Source: Pseudomonadales bacterium (GTDB lineage Bacteria; Pseudomonadota; Gammaproteobacteria; Pseudomonadales; UBA5518). Taken from it: a stretch of DNA of 64,000 bases. The stretch covers positions 93,501 through 157,500 of the forward strand of contig JACKOP010000004.1 of the NCBI GenBank assembly GCA_024234165.1. The letters are read 5' to 3'. The notes under the pieces are model-generated. The model had not been told where the DNA came from, made no database searches, and saw nothing but the letters and a program-made list of their open reading frames with translations. Position 1 is the stretch's first letter; each line of letters begins with the position of its first letter. Positions 36,923 through 45,560 of this stretch are shown here, piece by piece. The position numbers and the translations under genes were made by a program.

Positions 36923-37288
36923 GTCGGCATGAATGCCGACCCGCGTGGGTCGGGTTTCAACCCGACGGGCCAGTCCCTGTCGGCATGAATGCCGACCTAC
37001 GTGGCATGAATGCCAATCCACGGCGCGATGCCGATCCGCGTGGGTCGGGTTTCAACCCGACGGGGCCGATCCCTGTCGGCATGAATGCCGACCTACGTGG
37101 CATGAATGCCAATCCACGGCGCGATGCCGACCCGCGTGGGTCGGGTTTCAACCCGACGGGGCCCGATCCCTGTCGGCATGAATGCCGACCTACGTGGCAT
37201 GAATGCCGACCCACGGCGCGATGCCGACCCACGTGGGTCGGGTTTCAACCCGACGGGCCGATCCCTGTCGGCATGAATGCCGACCTAC
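36923..37288. repeat. REP locus I: array with about 96-bp period
   Basis: CAT cores (centre GA) lie at 36923-36940, 36979-36996, 37075-37092, 37172-37189 and 37267-37284. GTT cores (centre TC, head GTGG) lie at 36949-36966, 37044-37061, 37140-37157 and 37237-37254. Degenerate units starting GTGGCATGAATGCC lie near 37001, 37097 and 37194. Heads-outward doublets have 12-13 nt between cores. The last CTAC gives the stop of the acyl-CoA dehydrogenase gene. It fills the gene-free span 36887-37284. Confidence 0.9.
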
Positions 37289-39054
37289 GCGAGCAGCGCC
37301 TCGTCCAGACTCATGACGGCTTCGGCTCCGGCACGCACGACTTCGGCGTGCATGTGCGCACGCGGCAGGATCTGCTCCGCGTAGAAACGCGCCGTCACCA
37401 GCTTCGCCGTGCAGAACGTCTCGTCCACATCGCTGACGGCCAGTCTCCGCGCCGCCGCCCGCGCAGCCACTGCAAGCTGCCAGCCGCCGGCAACCGTGCC
37501 TGCCAGCATCAGGAAGTGGTAGGCGACACTCCCGGCCAGCACGCCGTCACGATCGGCGTTTGCCGCAATCCATCCGGCCGTGTCCTGCAGCGCCACGATC
37601 GCCTGTGCCAGCCTGGCTCCGACATCGGCCAGCGGACCGTTGTCCAACGTGGCAGCAACATCGTGCATCTCGGCGATCAGCGAACGCAACCCTGCACCAC
37701 CGTCGCGCAGGAACTTGCGCCCGACCAGATCCAGCGCCTGGATGCCATTCGTGCCTTCGTAAATCGGCAGGATGCGCGCATCGCGCAGATGCTGGGCCGC
37801 ACCGGCTTCCTCGATGAAGCCCATGCCACCGTGGACCTGTACCCCCAGCGAGGCGACCTCGACCGCCATCTCGGTGCACCAGCCCTTGACGATCGGCGTG
37901 AGCAGCGCAAGGCGTACCTGAGCCTGTGCGTCACCACCACGGTGAATGTGATCCTGCCCGGCCATCGCCACATGGACCAGCGCGCGTCCCGCCTCGGTCA
38001 GCGCACGCATCTGCAGCAGCATGCGGCGCACGTCCGGATGGTGCACGATCGTCACGCGCGCAGCGCTTCCGGGCGCAGTTCCCTGCACACGCTCGCGCGC
38101 GTAGGCCACGGCCTGCTGGCGTGCGCGCTCCGCAACCGCGACCCCCTGCAGGCCGACCGTGAGCCGTGCGTGGTTCATCATCGTGAACATGCACACCAGC
38201 CCTTCGTTCTCGCGCCCGACCAGGAAGCCCATCGCGCCGCCGCCATCACCGAAGCTCATCACGCAGGTCGGACTCGCATGGATACCCAGCTTGTGCTCCA
38301 CCGACACCGGGCGCACATCGTTGCGTTCCCCAAGGCTGCCGTCGGCATTCACGAGGAACTTCGGCACCAGGAACAGTGAGATACCCTTCACACCGGCAGG
38401 CGCATCAGGCAGGCGCGCCAGCACCAGGTGGATCACGTTGTCGGTCATGCCGTGATCACCCCAGGTGATGAAGATCTTGGTGCCGCTGATCCGGTAGTGT
38501 CCGCCCTCGCGCTCGGCGCGCGCCCGTACCGCCGCGAGGTCCGAACCGGCCTGCGGTTCGGTGAGGTTCATCGTGCCGGCCCACTCGCCGACAATCATCT
38601 TCGGCAGGTAGGTGCGCTGCAGTTCGGCATCGGCATGCTGCATGAGCGCATCGATCGCACCCTGCGTGAGCAACGGGCAGAGGCTGAACGCGAGGTTGGC
38701 CGATTGCACCATTTCCTGCACCGCGGTGGCGAGCGCCTGCGGCAACCCCTGCCCGCCATGGCGGGTCGGAAACGGCAAACTGTTCCAGCCGCCTTCGATG
38801 TACTGCCGGTACGCATCGCGAAAGCCTGCCGCCTCGACGACCCGGCCGTCCTCGATACGCGCTCCCTCGCGATCACCACTGCGGTTCAGCGGTGCAATGA
38901 CCTGCGCCGTCAGTTGTGCCGCGCCGCCGAGCACGGCCGCGACCAGGTCGGGAGTCACTTCTTCAAACCCCGGCAGTCGCGCGAAGTCACGAATCAGCAC
39001 GTGCTCGTCGAGCACGAAGGCAATGTCCGCCAGCGGCGGGTTGAACTCACTCAT
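37285..39054 (-). CDS. Acyl-CoA dehydrogenase (long form)
   Basis: A 589-aa FAD enzyme for the first step of beta-oxidation. The N-terminal lid segment, the FAD/substrate motif MNLTEPQAGSDLAAV, ISGTKIFITWGDH, and the C-terminal helical domain with VQVHGGMGFIEEAGAAQHLRDARILPIYEGTNGIQALDLVGRK are all present; the Glu in YEGTNG is the usual catalytic base of this long subgroup. A further C-terminal alpha domain of about 120 residues follows. GGAGG lies 7 nt before the ATG. It overlaps the upstream acyl-CoA ligase gene by 8 nt, forming an operon. The TAG stop is within a REP head. Confidence 0.93.
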   Translation of the reverse strand: MSEFNPPLADIAFVLDEHVLIRDFARLPGFEEVTPDLVAAVLGGAAQLTAQVIAPLNRSGDREGARIEDGRVVEAAGFRDAYRQYIEGGWNSLPFPTRHGGQGLPQALATAVQEMVQSANLAFSLCPLLTQGAIDALMQHADAELQRTYLPKMIVGEWAGTMNLTEPQAGSDLAAVRARAEREGGHYRISGTKIFITWGDHGMTDNVIHLVLARLPDAPAGVKGISLFLVPKFLVNADGSLGERNDVRPVSVEHKLGIHASPTCVMSFGDGGGAMGFLVGRENEGLVCMFTMMNHARLTVGLQGVAVAERARQQAVAYARERVQGTAPGSAARVTIVHHPDVRRMLLQMRALTEAGRALVHVAMAGQDHIHRGGDAQAQVRLALLTPIVKGWCTEMAVEVASLGVQVHGGMGFIEEAGAAQHLRDARILPIYEGTNGIQALDLVGRKFLRDGGAGLRSLIAEMHDVAATLDNGPLADVGARLAQAIVALQDTAGWIAANADRDGVLAGSVAYHFLMLAGTVAGGWQLAVAARAAARRLAVSDVDETFCTAKLVTARFYAEQILPRAHMHAEVVRAGAEAVMSLDEALLA

Positions 39055-40723
39055 CGGGATCCTCCGTGCTTGTCCCGGTCGCAGTGTCGCATCGACCATC
39101 ACCAAACCGGTAGCGCTTCAGTCGTTCGCGCAGATCCTTCTTGCTGAGCTTGCCGGTAGCCGTGTGCGGCAGTTCATCGAAGAACAGCACGTCGTCCGGC
39201 ACCCACCAGCTCGCCACCCTGCCATCGAACCAGTCGAGCAGTTCCTCGCGCGTTGCGTCTGCGCCCGCACGCAGCACCACGCAGAGCAGTGGCCGCTCGT
39301 CCCAGCGCGGGTGAGGCGCACCGATCACCGCCGCCTCGGCGACCGCCGGATGCGCCATCACGGTGTTCTCGAGCGTGATCGAGCTGATCCATTCGCCGCC
39401 CGACTTGATCACGTCCTTTGCACGATCGGTGATCGTCACGTATCCACGCACGTCGATGGTCGCGATGTCGCCGGTATCGAACCAACCGTCGTCGCGATGC
39501 GCATCGCTGCGACCGACACGGAAATACTCTGCGCACACCCACGGCCCGCGTACCAGCAGCGAACCCGGGGTCTTGCCATCCCACGGTTGCTCCTGCCCCG
39601 TCGCATCGACGACGCGCACCTCCACGCCCCAGACCGGACGCCCCACGCTCAGGCGCTGGCGCCACTGATCCTCCGGCGACAGTGCCGCAAAATCGGCACT
39701 CGGCGAGTTGAAGGTACCAACCGGGCTCGTCTCGGTCATGCCCCAGGCGTGGTGTACGTGGACGCCGTGCACCGTCTCGAACTCTTCCATGATCGCGCGC
39801 GGGCACGCCGCCCCACCGACGATCACACGCCGCAACGACGGCAGGCGCTCGCCGCTGGCCCGCAGATGCGCAAGCAAGCCAAGCCAGACGGTCGGCACAC
39901 CCGCGGCGACGTTCACCGCCTCGGTCGCGATCAGGCGGGCAAGCGCGGCACCATCACCCATGCGCGGCCCCGGCAACACCAGTTTCGCACCGGCGACCGC
40001 GGCACCGTACGGAATGCTCCATGCGTTGACGTGAAACATCGGCACCACCGGCAGTACCACGTCGCGCGCGGTGGCGCCCATCACGTCGGGCATCAGGCAG
40101 GCGTAGGTATGCAGTACCAACGCCCGGTGGTCGTACAGCACTCCTTTCGGATTGCCGGTGGTTCCCGACGTGTAGCACAGGGCACAGGCGCCGCGCTCAT
40201 CGAGTTCGGGCCAGTCGAACACGGGCTCGCAGGCTGCCAGCAGCGTCTCGTAGTCGTGCGCATTGCGCAGGCCCGAGCCGGCCGCGGCGCCGGCCGGCCC
40301 CAGGATCACGAAGCCTGCCACGCAATCGAGTCGATCCTGCAACGCGACCAGCAACGGCACGAACAGCGGATCGACGAACAGCCAGCGGTCGGCCGCATCG
40401 CGGATGATGAACTCGATCTGGGCCGGAAACAGGCGCGGGTTGATCGTATGACAGACGAAGCCGGCACACGAGGTGGCGAAATACAGCTCGAAATGACGAT
40501 GATCGTTCCACGCCAGCGTGCCGATGCGATCGCCGCTCACCGCTCCGAGCCGGCGCAACGCGCCCGCCAGTTGCGCCGCTCGTGCAAAGGCATCGCGGTA
40601 GCTGTAGCGATGCAAGGGTTGGTCAGCAGTCACCGAGACGATTTCCCTGTCCCCGTGCAGGCGTCGCGCGTGTTCCATGATCGAAGTCAGGATCAATGGC
40701 CGATCCTGCATGAGTCCGAGCAT
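39047..40723 (-). CDS. Acyl-CoA synthetase (AMP-forming fatty-acid CoA ligase)
   Basis: A 558-aa ANL-superfamily ligase that activates a carboxylate to acyl-AMP and then acyl-CoA. It shows LCYTSGTTGNPKGVLYDH (P-loop A3), HHAWGMTETSPVG (A5), DDGWFDTGDIATID (A7), DRAKDVIKSGGEWIS (A8) and a C-terminal PHTATGKLSKKDLR with the catalytic Lys. The pattern is that of medium/long-chain ligases. The start is the ATG before LGLMQDRPL with GGAGGAG upstream. Its stop overlaps the acyl-CoA dehydrogenase start by 8 nt, coupling activation and oxidation of one fatty acid pool. Confidence 0.93.
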   Translation of the reverse strand: MLGLMQDRPLILTSIMEHARRLHGDREIVSVTADQPLHRYSYRDAFARAAQLAGALRRLGAVSGDRIGTLAWNDHRHFELYFATSCAGFVCHTINPRLFPAQIEFIIRDAADRWLFVDPLFVPLLVALQDRLDCVAGFVILGPAGAAAGSGLRNAHDYETLLAACEPVFDWPELDERGACALCYTSGTTGNPKGVLYDHRALVLHTYACLMPDVMGATARDVVLPVVPMFHVNAWSIPYGAAVAGAKLVLPGPRMGDGAALARLIATEAVNVAAGVPTVWLGLLAHLRASGERLPSLRRVIVGGAACPRAIMEEFETVHGVHVHHAWGMTETSPVGTFNSPSADFAALSPEDQWRQRLSVGRPVWGVEVRVVDATGQEQPWDGKTPGSLLVRGPWVCAEYFRVGRSDAHRDDGWFDTGDIATIDVRGYVTITDRAKDVIKSGGEWISSITLENTVMAHPAVAEAAVIGAPHPRWDERPLLCVVLRAGADATREELLDWFDGRVASWWVPDDVLFFDELPHTATGKLSKKDLRERLKRYRFGDGRCDTATGTSTEDPDE

Positions 40724-40844
40724 CCGGTCTCCTCCTTGCACCATGGTGACGTAGTCCCGGTCTGGTATCGTAGAAACGACACGCGAGTGACCAGTGTAGC
40801 GCCAAGCGATAACCGGTCCAGCAACACTTCCGGAGCCAGATCGC

Positions 40845-41432
40845 ATGGGCGATGACAGCAGTGAGCATTCCTCCTTCGGGAAACTCGTCGGCGAGGTCCT
40901 GCCGCTGAAGGGCGACGTGGTGGTCAACCTGAAATGCGCCCGCGAGATCACTCCCGGCACGCTGGAGCGCCGTCGTGCAGCCGAGGCGCTGGCGGCCGGG
41001 AACGCCAATTCGCTGCCGACCGAACACATCCCGCTGGTGGAGCCGCACGCCGAACTCGCTTTCGTTCGCCCCGGCGTGCAGCACGGTGTGTACCGCCGGC
41101 TGCGACTCGGTGAATACCGTTGCGATTCGCGGCTGGATCTGCACGGGCTCACGGTCGCACAGGCTCGCGAGATACTGTGGCGTTTCGTCGCCGACTGCAT
41201 GCGCCACGACATCCGCGTCGGACTGGTCACGCACGGACGTGGCGTGGGCCGCAGCACGCCGGCCCTGCTGAAAAGCTGCGTCGCTCTGTGGCTGCCGTGC
41301 TTTCCCGACGTACTCGCCTTCCATTCCGCGCCGCGCCATCTGGGCGGCACCGGCGCGACGCTGGTGTTGCTGCGCAAGAGCGAGCGCGCGCGCAGCGAGA
41401 ATTTCGAGCGCCACGGCAAACGCACGCGCTGA
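40845..41432 (+). CDS. Smr-domain protein (SmrA-like)
   Basis: A 195-aa protein with a C-terminal Smr domain: SRLDLHGLTVAQAREILWRFV (LDLHG motif), then VGLVTHGRGVGRSTPALLKSCVALWLP (HGxG motif) and GTGATLVLLRK. Smr domains are nucleases acting on branched DNA or on mRNA at stalled ribosomes. The charged N-terminal region (about residues 1-90) resembles the SmrA/YdaL group. It converges with hda across a 16-bp gap. Confidence 0.9.
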   Translation: MGDDSSEHSSFGKLVGEVLPLKGDVVVNLKCAREITPGTLERRRAAEALAAGNANSLPTEHIPLVEPHAELAFVRPGVQHGVYRRLRLGEYRCDSRLDLHGLTVAQAREILWRFVADCMRHDIRVGLVTHGRGVGRSTPALLKSCVALWLPCFPDVLAFHSAPRHLGGTGATLVLLRKSERARSENFERHGKRTR

Positions 41433-41448
41433 GCGCGTGCCGCTCGCA

Positions 41449-42144
41449 TCACCAGCCCATGACGTCCTTCACGAACGGGATGCTGAGTCGCCGGCCGGCG
41501 CCCAGCGAGGCCGCGTCGAGGCGATCGAGCACGGCGATCAGCGCCCCCATCGAGCGCTGGCTGCGCGACCAGACGAAGCGTGCCACCTCGGGGTCCAGCA
41601 CCAGGCCACGGTTGCGCGCCCGCAACCGCAACGCGTCGATGCACGCCTCGTCATCGGGCAGCGCGAGCGCGACAAACTCGCCGCCCTGCAGGCGCGAACG
41701 CAGATCGGCGAGGCGAAAGCCCGCCTGGGCCGGCGGCAGCGTTGCCGCGATCAGCAACCTGCATCCCGTCTCTACACAGCGGTTGTGCAGATGAAACAGC
41801 GTCTCTTCCCATCCGGGCAGGCCAGCCACGGCGTCGGCATCGTCCAGGCACACCAGTGCATACGCTTCCAGACCGGCCAGCAGCTCGCCCGGCGGCGCGT
41901 CGCGCAACGCGGCAAGCGGCAGGTAGACGATCACGACTCCGTTCGCCTCCAGCGCGTGACACGCAGCCTGCAGCAGGTGCGTGCGCCCGCTACCCGGTGG
42001 CCCGTGCAGGTACAGACTGCCCGATCCGCCCATGACGAAATGTTCGATACGCGCGACGGCAGAGCGGTTCGCTTCGCAGAGATGGAAATTCGCAAACGAT
42101 GCGTCGTCGGACAGGCGCACCGGCAACGGCAGTTGCAGTGCCAT
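41449..42144 (-). CDS. hda: DnaA regulatory inactivator Hda
   Basis: A 231-aa AAA+ protein related to DnaA domain III. With the sliding clamp it stimulates ATP hydrolysis by DnaA after initiation. The N-terminal LPLPVRLSDDASFANFHLCEANRSA contains the clamp-binding motif region (QLPLPV), Walker A is LHGPPGSGRTHLLQA, Walker B is ALVCLDDADAV, and the C-terminal sensor regions follow. Its ATG overlaps the perM stop by one base (TGATG), and the DUF2066-perM-hda order is the usual gammaproteobacterial one. Confidence 0.95.
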   Translation of the reverse strand: MALQLPLPVRLSDDASFANFHLCEANRSAVARIEHFVMGGSGSLYLHGPPGSGRTHLLQAACHALEANGVVIVYLPLAALRDAPPGELLAGLEAYALVCLDDADAVAGLPGWEETLFHLHNRCVETGCRLLIAATLPPAQAGFRLADLRSRLQGGEFVALALPDDEACIDALRLRARNRGLVLDPEVARFVWSRSQRSMGALIAVLDRLDAASLGAGRRLSIPFVKDVMGW

Positions 42145-43313
42145 CAGGCCGCGCCCGATTCCGGCGGCTGCGCATCAGCCGGTGATCGCGTACCAGCCGG
42201 CGACTGCGCGGGCACTTCCGCCACCGCGATGTCAGCCGCCACAGGGCCATAGAACACGCTGGCGCGGTAGCGTTCGTGTACATGGCGCAGCAGCACCATG
42301 ATCACGGCCGAGACGGGCAGTGCGAGCAGCACACCGGTGAAGCCGAACAGTTGCCCCCCCGCCATCACCGCGAAGATCACCACCACCGGATGCAACCCGA
42401 TCCGGTTACCCACCAGCCGTGGCGTCAGGTACATGCCCTCCAGCGCCTGGCTCGCGACGAACACCGCAAGCACCCACAACAGCTGCGGCCAGTCACCGAA
42501 CTGCACCAGCGTCGCGATCGCCGCCGATCCCAGCCCGAGCACCAAACCCAGATAGGGCACGATACTCGCGAGGCCGGCCAGCATGCCGATCAACAGCGCG
42601 AGATCGAGTCCCACCAGCATCAACCCGACCGTGTAGCACACACCGAGCGCGAGCATCACCAGCAGTTGCCCGCGAATGAACGCACTGACGACCTCGTCGC
42701 ACTCGCACGCAAGCTCCAGCACCGTGCGCTCCCATGCGCGTGGCAGCACGTCGTGCATGCGTGTGAGCAAGCGATCCCAGTCGCGCAACAGATAAAAGGT
42801 CACGACCGGGATCAGCACCAGATTCACGACCCAGCCGACGAGCGCGATCGACGAGGCAGTCGCCGAGCTCAGCAGGCGCTGTGCGAAACCGCCCGCGCTC
42901 TGCCAGTTTGCGACCAGCGCATCACCAAGCGCCTGGATCGGCAGGTCACCCTCCGCGATACCGAAGCGGCGCTGCAACCACGGCAGCAGCGTGCTGCTGA
43001 ACCATTCGATGACGACCGGGACCTTCGCCGCCATCACGTGCATCTGCCGTCCCAGCAGCGGCACCAGCACCAGCACCAGGCCCGCCAGCAACAGACCCAT
43101 GCACAGGAAGACCACACATACTGCCAGCGTGCGCCCCAGCCCGGCACGCTGCATGCGATCGACTGCGGGATCCCAGAGGTACGCGAGTGCCATGCCGGTC
43201 AGAAACGGCATCAGTATCGGGCCGAGCAGGTGCAGCAACCAGCCGACGGCCACCACCACGCCGAGTACGAGCGCTCGCTGTGCGACACTCGTCGAAGTAA
43301 CTGCCTCGTCCAT
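42144..43313 (-). CDS. perM: AI-2E family transporter (PerM)
   Basis: A 389-aa inner-membrane protein with about seven to eight helices and a long amphipathic region between the third and fourth segments, the standard layout of PerM/TqsA-type permeases. Conserved pieces are LIPVVTFYLLRDWDRL, VLELACECDEVVSAFIRGQLLVMLALGV, and GLVLGLGSAAIATLVQFGDWPQL. The family includes the AI-2 exporter TqsA and Na+/H+ antiporters; the substrate of PerM is not settled. The C-terminal tail is Ala/Pro-rich. It is the middle gene of DUF2066-perM-hda with a 6-nt gap upstream. Confidence 0.9.
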   Translation of the reverse strand: MDEAVTSTSVAQRALVLGVVVAVGWLLHLLGPILMPFLTGMALAYLWDPAVDRMQRAGLGRTLAVCVVFLCMGLLLAGLVLVLVPLLGRQMHVMAAKVPVVIEWFSSTLLPWLQRRFGIAEGDLPIQALGDALVANWQSAGGFAQRLLSSATASSIALVGWVVNLVLIPVVTFYLLRDWDRLLTRMHDVLPRAWERTVLELACECDEVVSAFIRGQLLVMLALGVCYTVGLMLVGLDLALLIGMLAGLASIVPYLGLVLGLGSAAIATLVQFGDWPQLLWVLAVFVASQALEGMYLTPRLVGNRIGLHPVVVIFAVMAGGQLFGFTGVLLALPVSAVIMVLLRHVHERYRASVFYGPVAADIAVAEVPAQSPAGTRSPADAQPPESGAA

Positions 43314-43319
43314 GCGCGC

Positions 43320-44390
43320 TCAGCTCCCGGACCAGCGATAGTGCAGTTCGGCGGTGTCCCCGTGCGGCAGCAGTTGCGGCAGCAGTGACAGTTCGCGCAA
43401 TACGGAGTCGGTGTCGCTCGCGGTCACCAGATCGAAAAAGAACGAATCGCGATCGACCAGCACGAGCTGGACCCGGCGTACCGACGTCATCTCGCGCAAC
43501 AGCCTGTAGGTGCGGTAGTACGCCTGGAACGTACTCAGCCCGTCCACGCGAAGGCGCAATTGCTCGCCCTCGGTCTCGGCAGCGCGCACCGCATAGCGTG
43601 CCGCCACACCTTCGGCACCGAAGTCGACGATCTCGCCGGCGAGCGTCTCGACGGCTGGCGCGCTGCCCTGCCCTGCGCTCGTCTGTTCGCCATCGAGGTA
43701 CAGCCATTCGCCGAACCACCCCCCATCGCTGCCAAGCGCGAGCTTCGCGATCAGCACCGGACCCGAGCCATAGCGCTCGCTCGCCGCACGCAGTGCCTGC
43801 GCATCGAGCCCCCACACCGGTTCGACACCAACGGTGGCGCTGTCCTGCAGGTCCATTTCCGGAAAGCGCAGCGGAATGTCACGCCGCGCACCGTGCCAGC
43901 GCAGCCAGGCTGCGAGCGTCGCGTCGGTGTCACGATCGAACAGACGCGGCCCCGCACCCGATCCATCGTCGATCGCCAGCCACAACAGGATCGCCGGTCG
44001 ATTCGGCGGCAGAATCGGTTCGCCGGCCCGCTGCAACACGCTCGCGATCATCTGCGGAGAGAACACGGCGTGCAGGCCGAGTTCCTCGGCGGGTCCCTGG
44101 CTGCGTGGCGGATACACCAGGCGAGTGAAATAGAACTGCTGCAGTTGCCGGTCGGCGTCCCGGATCGCTGCCGCCACGACCGGGTTGCCCAGCACGTGTT
44201 GCGAGCCGCTGCTCTTCACGAACACTTCCGCCAGCGCAGCAGCAGCCGCTGCCGAGCGTGCCGCACTGTCCTGCGCCGCGACCGGCACCTCGGCCTCGTT
44301 CAGCGTGATGGCGCTCGCCGCCAGCGCCCACGACGCAAGCACCCACAGCACGAGCAACGGGAAACCCGTCCGGAAAATGCGTGGATTCAT
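43320..44390 (-). CDS. DUF2066-domain protein, exported
   Basis: A 356-aa protein with a signal peptide (positively charged start, hydrophobic LLVLWVLASWALAASA with a likely cleavage after the Ala stretch). The mature part has the DUF2066 pattern: AALAEVFVKSSGSQHVLGNPVVAAAI and FYFTRLVYPPRSQG, then LLWLAIDDG. Its function is unknown, but it is almost always found just upstream of perM and hda in gammaproteobacteria, as here. It is divergent from purM, so the 120-bp gap contains promoters for both sides. Confidence 0.9.
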   Translation of the reverse strand: MNPRIFRTGFPLLVLWVLASWALAASAITLNEAEVPVAAQDSAARSAAAAAALAEVFVKSSGSQHVLGNPVVAAAIRDADRQLQQFYFTRLVYPPRSQGPAEELGLHAVFSPQMIASVLQRAGEPILPPNRPAILLWLAIDDGSGAGPRLFDRDTDATLAAWLRWHGARRDIPLRFPEMDLQDSATVGVEPVWGLDAQALRAASERYGSGPVLIAKLALGSDGGWFGEWLYLDGEQTSAGQGSAPAVETLAGEIVDFGAEGVAARYAVRAAETEGEQLRLRVDGLSTFQAYYRTYRLLREMTSVRRVQLVLVDRDSFFFDLVTASDTDSVLRELSLLPQLLPHGDTAELHYRWSGS

Positions 44391-44451
44391 GAAGCGGATG
44401 CCGTTGCACCGAGGATGGCGTTGCGCGCCATTGTAGCAAGGCTGCTCCGGT

Positions 44452-44481
44452 TTGCCGCTGCGAAGCGCCGACTGCTAGAAT
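44452..44481 (+). promoter_or_regulatory. Candidate purM promoter
   Basis: TTGCCG (44452-44457) and TAGAAT (44476-44481) are 18 bp apart, with the ATG 29 nt beyond the -10. Both match sigma-70 consensus at four or five bases. No PurR-type operator was recognised. Confidence 0.5.
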
Positions 44482-44510
44482 CGCGCGCCCCGAACGAGCG
44501 GCGAGCGCCC

Positions 44511-45560
44511 ATGTCCGAAGCCAGCAACCGTGGTCTTTCCTACAAGGATGCCGGCGTCGACATCGACGCCGGCAACGCGCTGGTCGGGCGCATCCGCGAC
44601 ATCGCACGCCGTACACGCCGTCCCGAGGTGCTCGGTGGAATCGGCGGCTTCGGCGCACTGTGCGAACTGCCTGCACGCTACCGCGAGCCGGTACTGGTGG
44701 CGGGTACCGACGGCGTCGGCACCAAACTCAGGCTGGCGATCCAGCTCGGCATCCACGACACGATCGGCATCGACCTGGTCGCAATGTGCGTGAACGACCT
44801 GGTGGTGGCAGGAGCCGAGCCGCTGTTCTTCCTTGATTACTACGCCACCGGCCACCTCGACGTCGAGGTCGCTGCCAGCGTGATCCGCGGCATCGGCGCC
44901 GGCTGCGAACAGGCCGGCTGCGCGCTGGTCGGCGGCGAGACCGCCGAAATGCCGGGCATGTACGCCGGCGACGACTACGACCTTGCCGGTTTCTGCGTCG
45001 GCGTGGTCGAGAAGAGTCGCATCATCGACGGCAGCCGGGTTGCACCCGGTGACGCACTGATCGGACTCGCGTCGAGCGGCGCGCATTCGAACGGCTATTC
45101 GCTGATCCGCAAGATTCTCGAAGTGAGTGGCGCCGATCTCGAGGCCGATCTCGACGGGCGCCCGCTTGCGGCAGCGCTGTTGGCCCCGACGCGCATCTAC
45201 GTGAAACCACTGCTCGCGCTGATCGCAAGCTGTCGCGTCCACGCACTTGCGCACATCACCGGCGGCGGCCTGCTGGAGAACGTGCCACGCGTGCTGCCCA
45301 CGGGCTGCGCCGCAGTGATCGACACCGCGAGCTGGGAGGAGCCGCAACTGTTCCGCTGGCTCGCCAGTGCCGGCGGCGTCGCACGCCAGGAGATGTATCG
45401 CACCTTCAACTGCGGGGTCGGCATGGTGGTCTGCGTACCGGAGCAGGACTGCGAGCGTGCGATCGGCGAGCTGAACGCCGCCGGCGAACAGGCGTGGCGC
45501 ATCGGACGCATCGAAACGATCGGCAGCGACGGCGAACAGGTGCGCCTGCTTGGCTGCTGA
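44511..45560 (+). CDS. purM: Phosphoribosylformylglycinamidine cyclo-ligase
   Basis: A 349-aa enzyme that closes the imidazole ring to AIR in purine synthesis using ATP. It starts LSYKDAGVDIDAGN as in the family, then shows LVAGTDGVGTKLRLAIQ, DLVAMCVNDLVVAGAEPLFFLDYYATG, LVGGETAEMPGMYAGDDYDLAGF, and SSGAHSNGYSLIRKI; the AIRS C-terminal domain has HITGGGLLENVPRVLP. Length matches PurM of other bacteria. It overlaps purN by 11 nt in an operon. Confidence 0.97.
   Translation: MSEASNRGLSYKDAGVDIDAGNALVGRIRDIARRTRRPEVLGGIGGFGALCELPARYREPVLVAGTDGVGTKLRLAIQLGIHDTIGIDLVAMCVNDLVVAGAEPLFFLDYYATGHLDVEVAASVIRGIGAGCEQAGCALVGGETAEMPGMYAGDDYDLAGFCVGVVEKSRIIDGSRVAPGDALIGLASSGAHSNGYSLIRKILEVSGADLEADLDGRPLAAALLAPTRIYVKPLLALIASCRVHALAHITGGGLLENVPRVLPTGCAAVIDTASWEEPQLFRWLASAGGVARQEMYRTFNCGVGMVVCVPEQDCERAIGELNAAGEQAWRIGRIETIGSDGEQVRLLGC

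Noticed and set aside
40724..41644. N-terminal extension of the acyl-CoA ligase
   Set aside because: The frame runs on upstream, but family similarity begins at 40723, which has a strong ribosome site, and the extension overlaps the smr gene.
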